Positions 24,930-33,723 of a stretch of DNA of 64,000 nucleotides are shown in pieces. Source of the DNA: Streptomyces sp. cg36 (lineage in GTDB: Bacteria > Actinomycetota > Actinomycetes > Streptomycetales > Streptomycetaceae). Both the position numbers and the translations under genes were made by a program. Position 1 is the first letter of the stretch. Every line of letters begins with the position of its first letter. The stretch spans positions 7,469,501 through 7,533,500 of the forward strand of contig NZ_CP163520.1 in NCBI RefSeq assembly GCF_041080675.1, written 5' to 3'. The notes beneath the pieces were generated by a model, which was given only the letters and a program-made list of their open reading frames with translations, made no database searches and had not been told where the DNA came from.

Positions 24930-25394
24930 TCAGCCCCGCCGCCCGCGGTCGAGGCGCTTCACGTGCGCGATGCCCTCCTGGTCGGCCGGGTCCTGGCTCG
25001 GGCCGGTGGCGAACCACGCGTCCAGGATCTCCCCGAGGGCGGCGGCCGAGGTCAGCCGCAGGCTCAGGGCCAGCACGTTGGCGTCGTTCCAGCGGCGGGC
25101 GCCCGCAGCCGTCGCGGCGTCCGCGCACAGCGCCGCGCGCGCGCCCGGCACCTTGTTGGCGGCGATGCTCGCGCCGGTGCCCGTCCAGCAGCACACCACC
25201 GCCTGGTCCGCCCGCCCCTCGGCCACGTCCCGCGCGGCGGCCTCCGCGCAGAACGCCCAGTCGGCCTTCTCCCCGGCGGCCAGCACGCCGTGCGGGACCA
25301 CCTCGTATCCGCGCCGGTCCAGCTCCTCGACGAGTTGACGGGCCACCCCGTCGTCCGAGTCGGCGGAGACGGCGACGCGCAGCTGCGCGGCCAT
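24930..25394 (-). CDS. RpiB/LacAB-family sugar-phosphate isomerase
   Basis: A 154-aa protein of the ribose-5-phosphate isomerase B/galactose-6-phosphate isomerase family. The catalytic cysteine region reads VVCCWTGTGAS (C69; family C-G-T-G-x-G), with W replacing the first glycine. ANKVPGARAALC and RRWNDANVLAL are conserved phosphate-binding segments. ATG is preceded by AGGGG. It could interconvert aldose and ketose phosphates in pentose metabolism. The W substitution and context-free location leave the substrate open. The next gene upstream on the same strand is a regulator. Confidence 0.85.
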   Translation of the reverse strand: MAAQLRVAVSADSDDGVARQLVEELDRRGYEVVPHGVLAAGEKADWAFCAEAAARDVAEGRADQAVVCCWTGTGASIAANKVPGARAALCADAATAAGARRWNDANVLALSLRLTSAAALGEILDAWFATGPSQDPADQEGIAHVKRLDRGRRG

Positions 25395-25450
25395 GGCATT
25401 TCCCCTTTCAGCGGGTGCGGCTGGTTTCCGCGGCTCGGGCCGACGGCGCC

Positions 25451-26431
25451 TCACAGCCATCCGTTGCGCTGCGCCTGCAACGCCATCTGGAACCGGTTCG
25501 CGGCGCCGAGCTGGGCCATCAGTATCTGGAGGCGGCGGAAGAAGGTGCGGCGGCTGACGCCCAGTTCGCGGGCGATGACCTCGTCGCTCGCCCCGCCCGC
25601 GAGCAGCCACAGCAGCCGGCGGTCGGCGGGCGCGAGACCGCCCGGGCGGGTGGTGGTGCCGTGGAAGGGGAGCGCGTTCTGCCAGGACTGCTCGAAGAGC
25701 GCCACCAGCGCGGACAGCAGCCCGCAGGGCTGCACCACCAGCATGGCGTTGTGCACGTCGGCCTCTTTGATCGACAGCGACACCAGGGCGTACGCCTCGT
25801 CGATGATCACCAGCTTGACCGGCACCGACGGCAGGACGCGGGCCTGCTCGCCCGCGTTGACGCACGGCTCGATGGCCTCCTCCAGATGGCCCGGGTACTC
25901 CAGCGACTCGCGCGAGTAGACGACCCGCTGCCGCACCCCGCGCGCCAGCGTGGCCAGCGCGTCCTGGGTGGCGCCGGGCAGCGGGAAGTACGGCGGCGAC
26001 TCGAACTGGCGGATCTGCTCGCGGGCGCTCGTCCAGGCGTGCCGCATCCGGGGGCCGACCGCGTCGCCGGTGACGACCTCCACGAGATCGTCGTTGTACG
26101 CGGCGAGCCGACGGCGCCGGAACGACTCGAACGCGCCCCCGACCGCGATGCGCGACTCCTCGACCTCGGCCGCCCGGTGCCGGGCGAGGATCTCCAGCCC
26201 GGCGGCGGGCGGCACCGGAGCCACCACGTCGGCGCCGGCCGCCGCGGCGGCCAGACCGGCGTCCACCAGCACGCCGTACGCCTCGGTGAGCTCCGCGCCG
26301 CTCAGCCCGGCCGCGTCGGCGATCGCGCTGAGCGGGGCGGGCGCCAGGTCGAGCAGCGCGAGATAGGCGCGGGCGGCCGGGGGAGCGATGCCGAGCAGCC
26401 GCAGCGCCTCGCCGAGCTTCGCGTGCGTCAT
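25451..26431 (-). CDS. TrmB/LuxR-like transcriptional regulator
   Basis: A 326-aa two-ended regulator. The N-terminus (1-65) is a TrmB-like winged helix (LGEALRLLGIAPPAARAYLALL, then AIADAAGLSGAELTEAYGVLVDAGL, in pieces). The middle is an effector-like domain. The C-terminus (about 265-326) is a LuxR-type helix-turn-helix (LLWLLAGGASDEVIARELGVSRRTFFRRL). This layout is common in actinomycete orphan regulators. GGGGAG precedes the ATG. Three TCATGGGCG copies surround and precede the start and may be its own operator. Confidence 0.82.
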   Translation of the reverse strand: MTHAKLGEALRLLGIAPPAARAYLALLDLAPAPLSAIADAAGLSGAELTEAYGVLVDAGLAAAAAGADVVAPVPPAAGLEILARHRAAEVEESRIAVGGAFESFRRRRLAAYNDDLVEVVTGDAVGPRMRHAWTSAREQIRQFESPPYFPLPGATQDALATLARGVRQRVVYSRESLEYPGHLEEAIEPCVNAGEQARVLPSVPVKLVIIDEAYALVSLSIKEADVHNAMLVVQPCGLLSALVALFEQSWQNALPFHGTTTRPGGLAPADRRLLWLLAGGASDEVIARELGVSRRTFFRRLQILMAQLGAANRFQMALQAQRNGWL

Positions 26432-26476
26432 GGGCGCCGCTCCCCTTGCGTCATGGGCGTCTTCCCGTCATGGGCG
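26428..26476. repeat. Three TCATGGGCG direct repeats at a regulator promoter
   Basis: Copies at 26428, 26451 and 26468 (spacings 23 and 17 bp), with a partial TCATGGCC at 26503. The first includes the start codon of the minus-strand regulator. Possibly an autoregulatory operator, possibly chance. Confidence 0.35.
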
Positions 26477-26687
26477 CATTATCGCCGCGCGCGGACGGCC
26501 TGTCATGGCCGATCGGTGTCAGTGGCACTGTTCGGCCCCACGCGCCCGCGCCCGGGGATACCGTCCGGGTGCCGCCGGGAAACCGGTGGCCGCGAGGACG
26601 AGCGAACCGTACGGGGAGGGAAGGCCCGCCCGGACGGCGCCCGCCGTCCCCGTCGCCCAGGAACCCGCTCAGAGGAAGGCGCACACC

Positions 26688-28100
26688 GTGGCGAAAGGCC
26701 GAAAGAATGGTCTCTACTCAGGGATCTCCGAGGAACTGTCCGCGCTGATGCGGACGGGGTGGGCGGATACCGAGCGGCACGACCTGGCGCTCGACGAGCA
26801 GGCCCCGTACGCCGCCGCCCGCCGCGCCGCGCTCTCCGCGCGCTTCCCGGGCGAGCGCCTGGTGGTCCCGTCCGGCAACCTCAAGGTCCGCTCGAACGAC
26901 GACACCTACCCGTTCCGGCCGCACTCGGCCTATGTGCACATGACCGGCGACCAGGCCCGGGACGGCGCGCTGGTCCTCGAACCGCGCGCGGACGGCGGCC
27001 ACGACGCCTACTGCTACCAGCTGCCGCGCGACAGCCGGGACAGCGACGAGTTCTGGACCGGGTACACGGCCGAACTGTGGATGGGGCGCCGCCGCTCCCT
27101 CGCCGAGTCGGAGCTGGTGCTCGGACTGCCCTGCCGTGACGTCCGTACGATCGCCGCCGACCTCGCCGCCGGGTCCGGTGCGCCGACCCGGATCGTGCGC
27201 GGGGTCGACCCGGCGCTCGAAGCCGCCGTCGTCACCGACGAGGACCGCGACGACGAGCTGGAGGAGGCGCTGAGCGAGCTGCGCCTGGTCAAGGACGAGT
27301 GGGAGGTCGGCGAGGTGCGCAAGGCCGTGGACTCCACGGTGCGCGGCTTCACCGACGTCGTCGGCGAGCTGTCGCGGGCCGTCGCCTCCTCCGAGCGGTG
27401 GATCGAGGGCACGTTCTGGCGCCGGGCCCGGCTGGAGGGCAACGCCGTCGGCTACGGCACGATCTGCGCGGCGGGCGAGCACGCCACGATCATGCACTGG
27501 ACGGCCAACGACGGCCCGGTGCGCCCGGGTGAGCTGCTGCTGCTCGACGCGGGCGTGGAGACCAACAGCCTCTACACCGCCGACGTCACCCGCACGCTGC
27601 CGATCAACGGCACCTTCACGCCCGTGCAGCGCGAGGTGTACGACGCGGTGTACGAGGCCCAGGAGGCGGGCATGGCGGCGGTGAAGCCGGGCGCCGCCTA
27701 CCGGGACTTCCACGAGGCGTCCCAGCGCCATCTGGCGGCCCGGCTGGTCGGGTGGGGGTTCATCGAGGGCCCTGCCGAGCGCGCCTACGAGCTGGGCCTG
27801 CAGCGCCGCTTCACCATGGCGGGCACCGGCCACATGCTCGGCCTGGACGTCCACGACTGCGCGCACGCCCGGAACGAGGAGTACGTCGACGGCGTGCTGG
27901 AGCCGGGCATGGTCCTCACGGTCGAGCCCGGCCTCTACTTCCAGCCGGACGACCTGACCGTGCCCGAGGAGTGGCGCGGCATCGGCGTCCGCATCGAGGA
28001 CGACCTGGTCGTGACGGCCGACGGCCACGAGAACCTGTCGGCTGGCCTGCCGCGTTCGGCCGACGAGGTCGAGGCGTGGCTGGCGCGCTTCGCCGGCTGA
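26688..28100 (+). CDS. pepP: Xaa-Pro aminopeptidase (aminopeptidase P)
   Basis: A 470-aa M24B metallopeptidase. The N-terminal creatinase-like domain contains LVVPSGNLKVRSNDDTYPFR and YVHMTGD. In the C-terminal pita-bread domain the metal ligands are visible in LLLLDAGVETNSLYTADVTR (two Asp), TGHMLGLDVHD (His), TVEPGLYF (Glu) and IGVRIEDDLVV (Glu). It removes N-terminal residues preceding proline from peptides in the cytoplasm. GTG start follows AGAGGAAGG. Monocistronic, with a hairpin downstream. Confidence 0.93.
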   Translation: MAKGRKNGLYSGISEELSALMRTGWADTERHDLALDEQAPYAAARRAALSARFPGERLVVPSGNLKVRSNDDTYPFRPHSAYVHMTGDQARDGALVLEPRADGGHDAYCYQLPRDSRDSDEFWTGYTAELWMGRRRSLAESELVLGLPCRDVRTIAADLAAGSGAPTRIVRGVDPALEAAVVTDEDRDDELEEALSELRLVKDEWEVGEVRKAVDSTVRGFTDVVGELSRAVASSERWIEGTFWRRARLEGNAVGYGTICAAGEHATIMHWTANDGPVRPGELLLLDAGVETNSLYTADVTRTLPINGTFTPVQREVYDAVYEAQEAGMAAVKPGAAYRDFHEASQRHLAARLVGWGFIEGPAERAYELGLQRRFTMAGTGHMLGLDVHDCAHARNEEYVDGVLEPGMVLTVEPGLYFQPDDLTVPEEWRGIGVRIEDDLVVTADGHENLSAGLPRSADEVEAWLARFAG

Positions 28101-28124
28101 GTACGACCGGACGCGTCCGCTTCC

Positions 28125-28150
28125 GCCCCGCCGGTCTCGTCCGGCGGGGC
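28125..28150 (+). terminator. Hairpin terminator after aminopeptidase P
   Basis: Perfect 10-bp arms (GCCCCGCCGG/CCGGCGGGGC) with a 6-base loop, 25 bp after the stop. Confidence 0.65.
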
Positions 28151-28237
28151 CGGAACCGGCCCTCGGGCGACCGGTCTTGACCAGACGTGAACGCGGCCGA
28201 CCTTGAACGGCCGCCGCCCGGCTGCGAAGTTGGGAAC

Positions 28238-29110
28238 ATGCGGATGAATGAGCGAGAGTCGACCGGCGAGCCGCGCGAGCCCCTCACGCCGGAAGCGGAC
28301 GCGGCGGCCCGGGCCGACTTCGACCGGGCGGCGGCCGAGCGCGAGGCGGGGGACACCGACGCCGCCCGTGAGTCGTTCCTGCGCGCCGTCGCCTCGGGCC
28401 ACCCCGACATCGGCCCGATGGCCCTCGCCAACCTGGCCGTGCTGGAGGCGGCGGCGGGCCGGGCGGCGCAGGCCCGTGCCGCGTTCGAGAGGGCGATCGC
28501 CACCGCGCACCCCGAGCACGCGCCCAAGTCCCTCTTCAACTACGCGCTGTTCCATGAGCGCGACGGCGATCTGACGCACGCCCGTGAGTTCTACCAGCGG
28601 GCCATCGACACCGGCCACCCCGAACACGCCCGCAAGGCGCTGCTCAACCTGGCCAACCTGGCCGCCCGCCAGGGTCGCCTCGGCGAGGCGACCGCGCTGT
28701 TCCTGCGGGCCATGGAGCCGCCGTTCCTCGGGGACACCGCCGTGCGGGCGCACCGGCGGCTGGTGGAGGTCGATCCCAGCCGGCTCGCCGACGCCCGCGA
28801 GGTGTATCTGCGGGCCATCAGGGGCGAGGACGAGGACACGGCCGCCCAGGCCCGCGACCTCCTCTACGACCTCGACCCCGGCCACAGCGTCCCGCCGCCC
28901 ACCATCAGCCTGCGCGGGCGCCGGTTCGCCCTCACCGACATCGAGTCCGCCGAGTGGGCCACCGGGCGCAGGCCCGCCTACTCCAGCGGCCATCTGGACA
29001 TCTACACCCACGACGGTGAACTGCACACGCTCTACATCGACCTCCGCGACCCGTACGACCGCCGCGCCTACGACTGGCTCCGCCAGCACCTCGGCGACGA
29101 CACCCTTTAG
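28238..29110 (+). CDS. Tetratricopeptide-repeat protein
   Basis: A 290-aa cytoplasmic protein. From about residue 30 to 200 it has repeated helical pairs with TPR/Sel1-like spacing (for example AREFYQRAIDTGHPEHARKALLNLANLA in pieces, and AARESFLRAVASGHPD). The C-terminal ~80 residues form a separate beta-rich domain (ISLRGRRFALTDIESAEWATG) that I do not recognise. The start could be the ATG at 28238 or 28244; a GTG at 28187 is also in frame. It probably serves as a scaffold. It converges on the acetyltransferase gene. Confidence 0.78.
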   Translation: MRMNERESTGEPREPLTPEADAAARADFDRAAAEREAGDTDAARESFLRAVASGHPDIGPMALANLAVLEAAAGRAAQARAAFERAIATAHPEHAPKSLFNYALFHERDGDLTHAREFYQRAIDTGHPEHARKALLNLANLAARQGRLGEATALFLRAMEPPFLGDTAVRAHRRLVEVDPSRLADAREVYLRAIRGEDEDTAAQARDLLYDLDPGHSVPPPTISLRGRRFALTDIESAEWATGRRPAYSSGHLDIYTHDGELHTLYIDLRDPYDRRAYDWLRQHLGDDTL

Positions 29111-29231
29111 GCGGTGTCCGGCCGCGGTCCGGTGAGCCGGGCGGACGTCCGGTACCGGTTTCGGCGAAGAGAGTCGATCGTGGGTGCTCCCTGGGTGAGG
29201 ACCGTCGTGGCGGGCCCGGCGGTCTTCACCG

Positions 29232-29783
29232 TCACGGGCGGTGGGCGTGCCACTCGGGGGCCAGGACCGCCCACGTCTGCTCGTCGTGGCGGACGCCCTC
29301 GTAGGGCCAGCAGGCGCGCCGGACGCCTTCGAGGGTCATGCCGAGCCGCTTGGCGACGGCCGCGCTGCGGTCGTTGTCGGCCCGGCAGTGCCACTCGGCG
29401 CGGTGGATCCCGCGAGTGGTGAACGCCCACTCCAGCAGGGTGCGGCAGGCGTCGGTGACCAGGCCGTGGCCCTCGGCGGCGGGCTCCAGCCAGCAGCCGA
29501 CCTCGCACGAGCCCGCGGCGGTACTGAACTCCGTGAACATCACGCCGCCGACCAGGGTCGCGCCCAGCCATATGCCGTAGAGGCGGGCGCCGTCGGCGGC
29601 CTGGCGCTCGGCGTACCGGCCCAGGGTGGCGCGCGCCCCGGCGACGTCGTCGGTGACGAACGCGGGCCCGACCCAGGGCCGGATGTGCTCGCGGGCCCGG
29701 TCCAGATGGGCGGCGAACTCCTCGGCGTGCCAGATCTCCAGCGGCCGGAGCCGGGCGTCGTCGCGCAGCGGGAGGGAGAACAT
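29232..29783 (-). CDS. GNAT acetyltransferase (RimJ/RimL-like)
   Basis: A 183-aa N-acetyltransferase. LRPLEIWHAEEFAAHLDRAREHIRPW is the RimJ/RimL-type N-terminus. The acetyl-CoA loop region is WLEPAAEGHGLVTDACRTLLEWA, followed by IHRAEWHCRADNDRSAAVAKRLGM. Substrates could be ribosomal protein N-termini, amino sugars or antibiotics. It is divergent from a TetR gene with only 48 bp between, which holds an inverted repeat. It is therefore a likely target of that repressor. Confidence 0.87.
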   Translation of the reverse strand: MFSLPLRDDARLRPLEIWHAEEFAAHLDRAREHIRPWVGPAFVTDDVAGARATLGRYAERQAADGARLYGIWLGATLVGGVMFTEFSTAAGSCEVGCWLEPAAEGHGLVTDACRTLLEWAFTTRGIHRAEWHCRADNDRSAAVAKRLGMTLEGVRRACWPYEGVRHDEQTWAVLAPEWHAHRP

Positions 29784-29797
29784 GGTGACCTCATTCA

Positions 29798-29819
29798 CAT
29801 AACAAGCGTTACGGTTATG
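29798..29819. promoter_or_regulatory. Candidate TetR operator between divergent genes
   Basis: A CATAAC/GTTATG inverted repeat with a 10-base spacer fills much of the 48-bp AT-richer gap between the acetyltransferase and TetR genes. It overlaps possible promoter hexamers (TTCACA at 29794 and TATGTA at 29816 for the plus-strand gene). Confidence 0.6.
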
Positions 29820-29831
29820 TACGGTAGCAGC

Positions 29832-30428
29832 ATGCCACGTACCAAGGGCGACCACGAAGCCCGTCGCCGCGACGTCTCCGAGGCGGTCTGGCGGGTGCTC
29901 GCCGCGCACGGCTTCGGCGGGCTGACCCTGCGCGCCGTCGCCGCCGAACTGGGCGCGACCACCGGCCTGCTCACCCACTACTTCCCGGCCAAGCGCGACC
30001 TCGTCGCACACGCCCTCGAACTCCTCGACGAGCGCACCGCCGCCCGCCCCCGGCACGCCTTGGGATCCGGCCTGTCCGCCGTGCGGACCGCCCTGCTCAA
30101 CGTCCTGCCGCTGACCGCCGAGGCCACCGTCAGCAGCCGGATCTGGGTGTCCTCCTGGGACGCCGCCCTCGCCGAACCCGCGCTCAGCGCCGAGTACGCC
30201 GTCAAGTACGGGCGTGGCCGCGACAAGCTGCGCGATCTGGTCGCCGCGGCCCAGGAGCTGGGCGAACTGCCGCCCGGAGACCCGGCACGCGCCGCCGCGG
30301 GCGCCCACTCCTTCGTGCTCGGCCTGGTGGTGCAGGCCCTGTTCGACCCGGGCCGGTTCCCGCCCGCCCACCAGACCGGGCTCCTCGACGACTATCTGGC
30401 GGGGCTGAGCGCCCGTCCCCACCTCTGA
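29832..30428 (+). CDS. TetR-family transcriptional regulator
   Basis: A 198-aa repressor. The N-terminal helix-turn-helix (about 12-55) has LTLRAVAAELGATTGLLTHYFPAKRDLV, a standard TetR pattern with the Y-F-P turn. The C-terminal ligand-binding region follows. ATG at 29832 is chosen to begin at PRTKGDHEARR; an ATG five codons earlier is in frame. The adjacent inverted repeat and divergent acetyltransferase suggest control of that gene and of itself. Confidence 0.9.
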   Translation: MPRTKGDHEARRRDVSEAVWRVLAAHGFGGLTLRAVAAELGATTGLLTHYFPAKRDLVAHALELLDERTAARPRHALGSGLSAVRTALLNVLPLTAEATVSSRIWVSSWDAALAEPALSAEYAVKYGRGRDKLRDLVAAAQELGELPPGDPARAAAGAHSFVLGLVVQALFDPGRFPPAHQTGLLDDYLAGLSARPHL

Positions 30429-30567
30429 AGCGCCGGTCGAAGAGCGCGCCCGCCGCCGGACGTTCCACCGCGTCCGGCCCCGCACCACGGGCGCAATGAC
30501 CCGCAGGGCTCCGGCGCGCCCGGCTCCCCGGCGCCCCGGTTGCTTCCACAGTGGAGCGGTGAGCGAC

Positions 30568-31743
30568 ATGACGGACGGCGGCGCGGCGGGTGCGGGCACG
30601 GGCGACGAGGTGGAGGAGCACCGCGCGGGCTGGTTCGAGCTCTTCTTCGACCTGGTCTTCGTGGTCACGGTCAGCGTGCTCGCGCACGGGCTGCACGGGG
30701 ACCCGGGGCCGGGCGAGTTCGGGAAGTTCCTCGTGCTGTTCTTCCCCGCCTGGTGGGCGTGGGCCAACCTGACGGTCACCGTCAACCTCTTCGGCTCGGC
30801 CACGCCCCGCGTCCAGGCCATGCTGCTCGCCGCGATGCCCGCGCTCGGGCTGATGGCGGCGGCCTCCCCGGCGGGCCTGGGGGACCGGGCCTGGGCGTAC
30901 GCGCTCGGGGCGGGGTGGGTGCGGCTGATGCTCTTCTTCATCTGGTTCCGCCACGCCCGCCGCCCCGGCAGCCCGCTGCCGCTGTGGCGACCGCTCCTGT
31001 ACTGCCTGCTGCCCGCGGCGCTCTGGGCGGTGTCGGCCGCGGTGCCGGGGGCCGGGCGGTTCGTGGTGTGGGGGGTGGCGATCGTGCTGGAGGTGGTGCT
31101 GCTGGCCGTCCGCGCCGGACTCGGCACCGCTCCCTACGACCGGATGTCGGTGGAGCACCTGGTCGAGCGGATCGGCCTGTTCGTGGTCATCGTGCTCGGT
31201 GAGAGCGTCTTCACGGTGGTCGTCACCCTGGAGGCGCACTTCACGGCCGCCTCCGGCGTGGCCGCGCTGTTCGCCTTCGTGGCCGCCGCCGAACTCGCCC
31301 TGATCTTCTTCACCTGGGGCACCGGCAGCGCCGAACGCGGTCTGAGCCGCGCCCAGAGCGGCCGGGCGACCCGGGTCATGCGGGACACCGTGATGTACCT
31401 GCCGTTCGTCCTCGTCTGCGGCATCACCGTCGTCGCGGCGGCCTTCGGCACCGCGGTCGCCGAGCCCCACCACGTCCTTCCGGCCGGGGCGCGCTGGGCG
31501 CTGTGCGGCGGTGTCCTCGCGTTCTACAGCGCGAACGCCGCCATCTCCACGCGCTACGGCGACGGCGTACGCAATGTGCTGGGCTGGTACGTCCCCTGTC
31601 TGGTCCTCACCCCCGGCATGCTGCTGCCCGCCGCTCTGCTGCTGCCCGCCTGGGGCGCGGTGGCCTGTACGGCAGCGCTGGTGCTCCTGCTGGCCAAGCT
31701 GTCGAAGTGGCGGCTGAGGGGGCGCGTCGACCTGTGGCCCTGA
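30568..31743 (+). CDS. Low-temperature-requirement A (LtrA) family membrane protein
   Basis: A 391-aa protein with about ten to twelve hydrophobic helices. The family hallmark EHRAGWFELFFDLVFVVTV is near the N-terminus (split reading), with HLVERIGLFVVIVLGESVF in the middle. LtrA was named from Listeria cold growth; the molecular function of the family is not established. The ATG at 30568 is preferred, with a GTG three codons earlier in frame. It follows a TetR gene by 139 bp and is probably transcribed separately. Confidence 0.85.
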   Translation: MTDGGAAGAGTGDEVEEHRAGWFELFFDLVFVVTVSVLAHGLHGDPGPGEFGKFLVLFFPAWWAWANLTVTVNLFGSATPRVQAMLLAAMPALGLMAAASPAGLGDRAWAYALGAGWVRLMLFFIWFRHARRPGSPLPLWRPLLYCLLPAALWAVSAAVPGAGRFVVWGVAIVLEVVLLAVRAGLGTAPYDRMSVEHLVERIGLFVVIVLGESVFTVVVTLEAHFTAASGVAALFAFVAAAELALIFFTWGTGSAERGLSRAQSGRATRVMRDTVMYLPFVLVCGITVVAAAFGTAVAEPHHVLPAGARWALCGGVLAFYSANAAISTRYGDGVRNVLGWYVPCLVLTPGMLLPAALLLPAWGAVACTAALVLLLAKLSKWRLRGRVDLWP

Positions 31744-31800
31744 CGGGGGCCCAGACTGAGGCCCCCTTCGGAGTGGATCGTCGCTGCCTATGATCGGCCG

Positions 31801-32376
31801 ATGAACGCCACCGCCGTACTCGCGGCCCCCGCCACCGTGGCCGCGCCCGCGCTCGTACTGCGCCCCTGGCGCGCCGACGACATCCCCGAACTCATCGAGG
31901 CGTACCGGGATCCCGCGCTGCGGCGCGGGGCGAGCGGCCCGCTGGAGAGCGAGGACGACGTGCGCCGGTGGCTGCGGTTCCAGGAGCGGGGATGGGCGGC
32001 GGGCGACCGGTTCGGCTTCGCCGTCCTCGAATCCGGCGACGGCACGGACCCGAGCGGGCCGCTCCGGCTGGTCGGCAATGTGTCGCTCCGGGAAGTCGCC
32101 CCCGGCCGGGCGGCGGCCGAGGTCGGCTACTGGACGCACGCGGCGGCCCGTGGACGGGCGGTCGCGCCCCGCGCGCTGGGAGCGCTCACCGACTGGGCGT
32201 TCGCCACCTTCCGGGCAGGCGGACTGGAACGGCTCGAACTCCTCCACCAGGAGGACAACCACGCGTCCTGCCGCGTCGCGCACAAGAGCGGCTACGCCTT
32301 CGAACGCGTGCTGCCCGCATCGCCGCCGCGGTTCCCGCTCGACGGGCACCTCCACGTCCGGCACGCGCCCGCCTGA
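31801..32376 (+). CDS. GNAT acetyltransferase (RimJ/RimL-like)
   Basis: A 191-aa acetyltransferase. LVLRPWRADDIPELIEAYRDPALRR, read in pieces, is the RimJ/RimL entry. The acetyl-CoA region is AEVGYWTHAAARGRAVAPRALGALTDWAF, and the C-terminal LLHQEDNHASCRVAHKSGY segment is typical. ATG lies 57 bp after the LtrA stop on the same strand. The substrate is unknown. It is a different subfamily member from the one at 29.2 kb. Confidence 0.87.
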   Translation: MNATAVLAAPATVAAPALVLRPWRADDIPELIEAYRDPALRRGASGPLESEDDVRRWLRFQERGWAAGDRFGFAVLESGDGTDPSGPLRLVGNVSLREVAPGRAAAEVGYWTHAAARGRAVAPRALGALTDWAFATFRAGGLERLELLHQEDNHASCRVAHKSGYAFERVLPASPPRFPLDGHLHVRHAPA

Positions 32377-32393
32377 CCCCGGACGGGCCGGGT

Positions 32394-32420
32394 GCGGGGG
32401 CCCGGCGTGCGGACCCCCGC
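32394..32420. terminator. Hairpin between convergent genes
   Basis: GCGGGGG/CCCCCGC arms with a 13-base loop, between the acetyltransferase and the small minus-strand gene. Confidence 0.5.
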
Positions 32421-32436
32421 GCGCGTCCCGGCCGCG

Positions 32437-32670
32437 CTAGGCGCGCAGGAAGCCGTCCCCGTGCGTCGCGATGTGCGCTTCGAGGGCGGTGAGCGCCTGC
32501 TGCGTGGCATCCGGGCCGCCGGCTCCGCGCCGCTCCGCGTAGTAGGCCGCCCCGAGCTTCTTCAGCAGATCGTTCCCCGCCCGCTGCGCCTGGACCTCGT
32601 CGACCTTCTGCTTGCCCTGGTTGAGGGCGGACTGGGCCTGTTCCTTGGCCCGGTCGAGGAATCCTGCCAT
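32437..32670 (-). CDS. Small conserved helical protein, 77 aa
   Basis: A 77-aa soluble protein beginning MAGFLDRAKEQAQSALNQGK, predicted to be almost entirely helical and strongly charged. The C-terminal part (ATQQALTALEAHIATHGDGF) forms a second helix pair. A near-ideal GGAGG ribosome site precedes the ATG, and codon bias is normal, so this is a real gene. I recall similar small proteins across Streptomyces annotated only as hypothetical. It may be a stress or membrane-associated amphipathic protein; this is not shown. Confidence 0.82.
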   Translation of the reverse strand: MAGFLDRAKEQAQSALNQGKQKVDEVQAQRAGNDLLKKLGAAYYAERRGAGGPDATQQALTALEAHIATHGDGFLRA

Positions 32671-32830
32671 GACAACCTCCGAGTCTCGGTGTGTGATGAC
32701 CATTCTGCGCGGTCGGGGAACGGGCCGGGGCGGGGCGCGCCGCGTCCCGGTGCCGCCCGCCTGCCCGGACGGCGTCCTTCGAACCGGTGACGGCCCGTGT
32801 CCGGGCCGCCGCGCCGCCGTTGGCCCGGGC

Positions 32831-33643
32831 ATGAGCACCCGTCCGCGCCGCCGCGCCGCCTTCCTGCTGTCCGCCCTCCTCCTCGCCGCGAGTACCACGG
32901 CCGGGACCGCCGCACACGCGGCGCCCGTCCGGCCCGGCGGGTACGTCGCGCTGGGCGACTCCTACTCCTCCGGCCTCGGCGCCCGCTCCTACGACTCCGG
33001 CAGCGGGGAGTGCCGGCGCAGCGCCCGCGCGTACCCGGCGCTGTGGGCGGACGCCCACCGGGACCGTACGTTCGCCTTCACCGCCTGCTCGGGCGCGACC
33101 ACCAAGGACGTGGCCGAAGGCCAGCTGGCGCCCCTCGACGGCCGGACGGCACTGGTCAGCGTCACCGCCGGGGCCAACGACGCCGGATTCGCCGAGGTGA
33201 TGACGACCTGTGTGCTCAGCGGCGACCAGGGGTGCGCGCGGCGCATCGACACGGCACGCAAGTACATCGAGGGCCCGCTGGCGAAGGACCTGGACCGGAT
33301 GTACGACGCGATCCGCGGGCACGCGCCCGCCGCCCGGGTGGTGGTGCTGGGCTACCCCCATCTGTTCACCGTGCCGGGCGGCTGCGCGGGGGGCCTGAGC
33401 GACACCAAGCGGGCAGCGGTCAACGCGGCCGTCGACGCCGTGGACAAGGTCACGGCCGAGCGCGCCGCGCGCCACGGGTTCGTGTTCGCGGACGTGCGGA
33501 ACCGCTTCGCCGGCCACGGCATCTGCGGCTCCGCGCCGTGGATCCGCTCGATCACCTTCCCGGTGGACGAGTCCTACCACCCCGACGCCACCGGCCAGGG
33601 CAAGGGCTACTTCCCCGAGTTCACGGCGACCGCCCGCCCGTGA
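32831..33643 (+). CDS. Secreted SGNH/GDSL hydrolase (lipase)
   Basis: A 270-aa exported esterase. Signal peptide 1-31 (TAAHA). Block I is ALGDSYSSG with nucleophile S44, block III is AGANDAG, and block V is DESYHPDATG with D246 and H250. Six cysteines (ECRRS, TACSGA, TCVLSGDQGC, GGCAGG, GICGS) suggest disulphides typical of Streptomyces secreted lipases. ATG start. It converges with a strong hairpin on the next minus-strand gene. Confidence 0.92.
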   Translation: MSTRPRRRAAFLLSALLLAASTTAGTAAHAAPVRPGGYVALGDSYSSGLGARSYDSGSGECRRSARAYPALWADAHRDRTFAFTACSGATTKDVAEGQLAPLDGRTALVSVTAGANDAGFAEVMTTCVLSGDQGCARRIDTARKYIEGPLAKDLDRMYDAIRGHAPAARVVVLGYPHLFTVPGGCAGGLSDTKRAAVNAAVDAVDKVTAERAARHGFVFADVRNRFAGHGICGSAPWIRSITFPVDESYHPDATGQGKGYFPEFTATARP

Positions 33644-33653
33644 GCGGCCGGGC

Positions 33654-33714
33654 CCACGGCCGCCGGGGGAGCGGACACGGCGCCCGCGGCGCGTGTCGAC
33701 CCCGGCGGCCGTGG
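33654..33714. terminator. Nested hairpin, bidirectional terminator
   Basis: Outer 15-bp perfect arms (33654-33668 and 33700-33714) enclose an inner GACACG/CGTGTC stem. It lies between the converging lipase and hypothetical genes. Confidence 0.75.
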
Positions 33715-33723
33715 CCGACGGGC

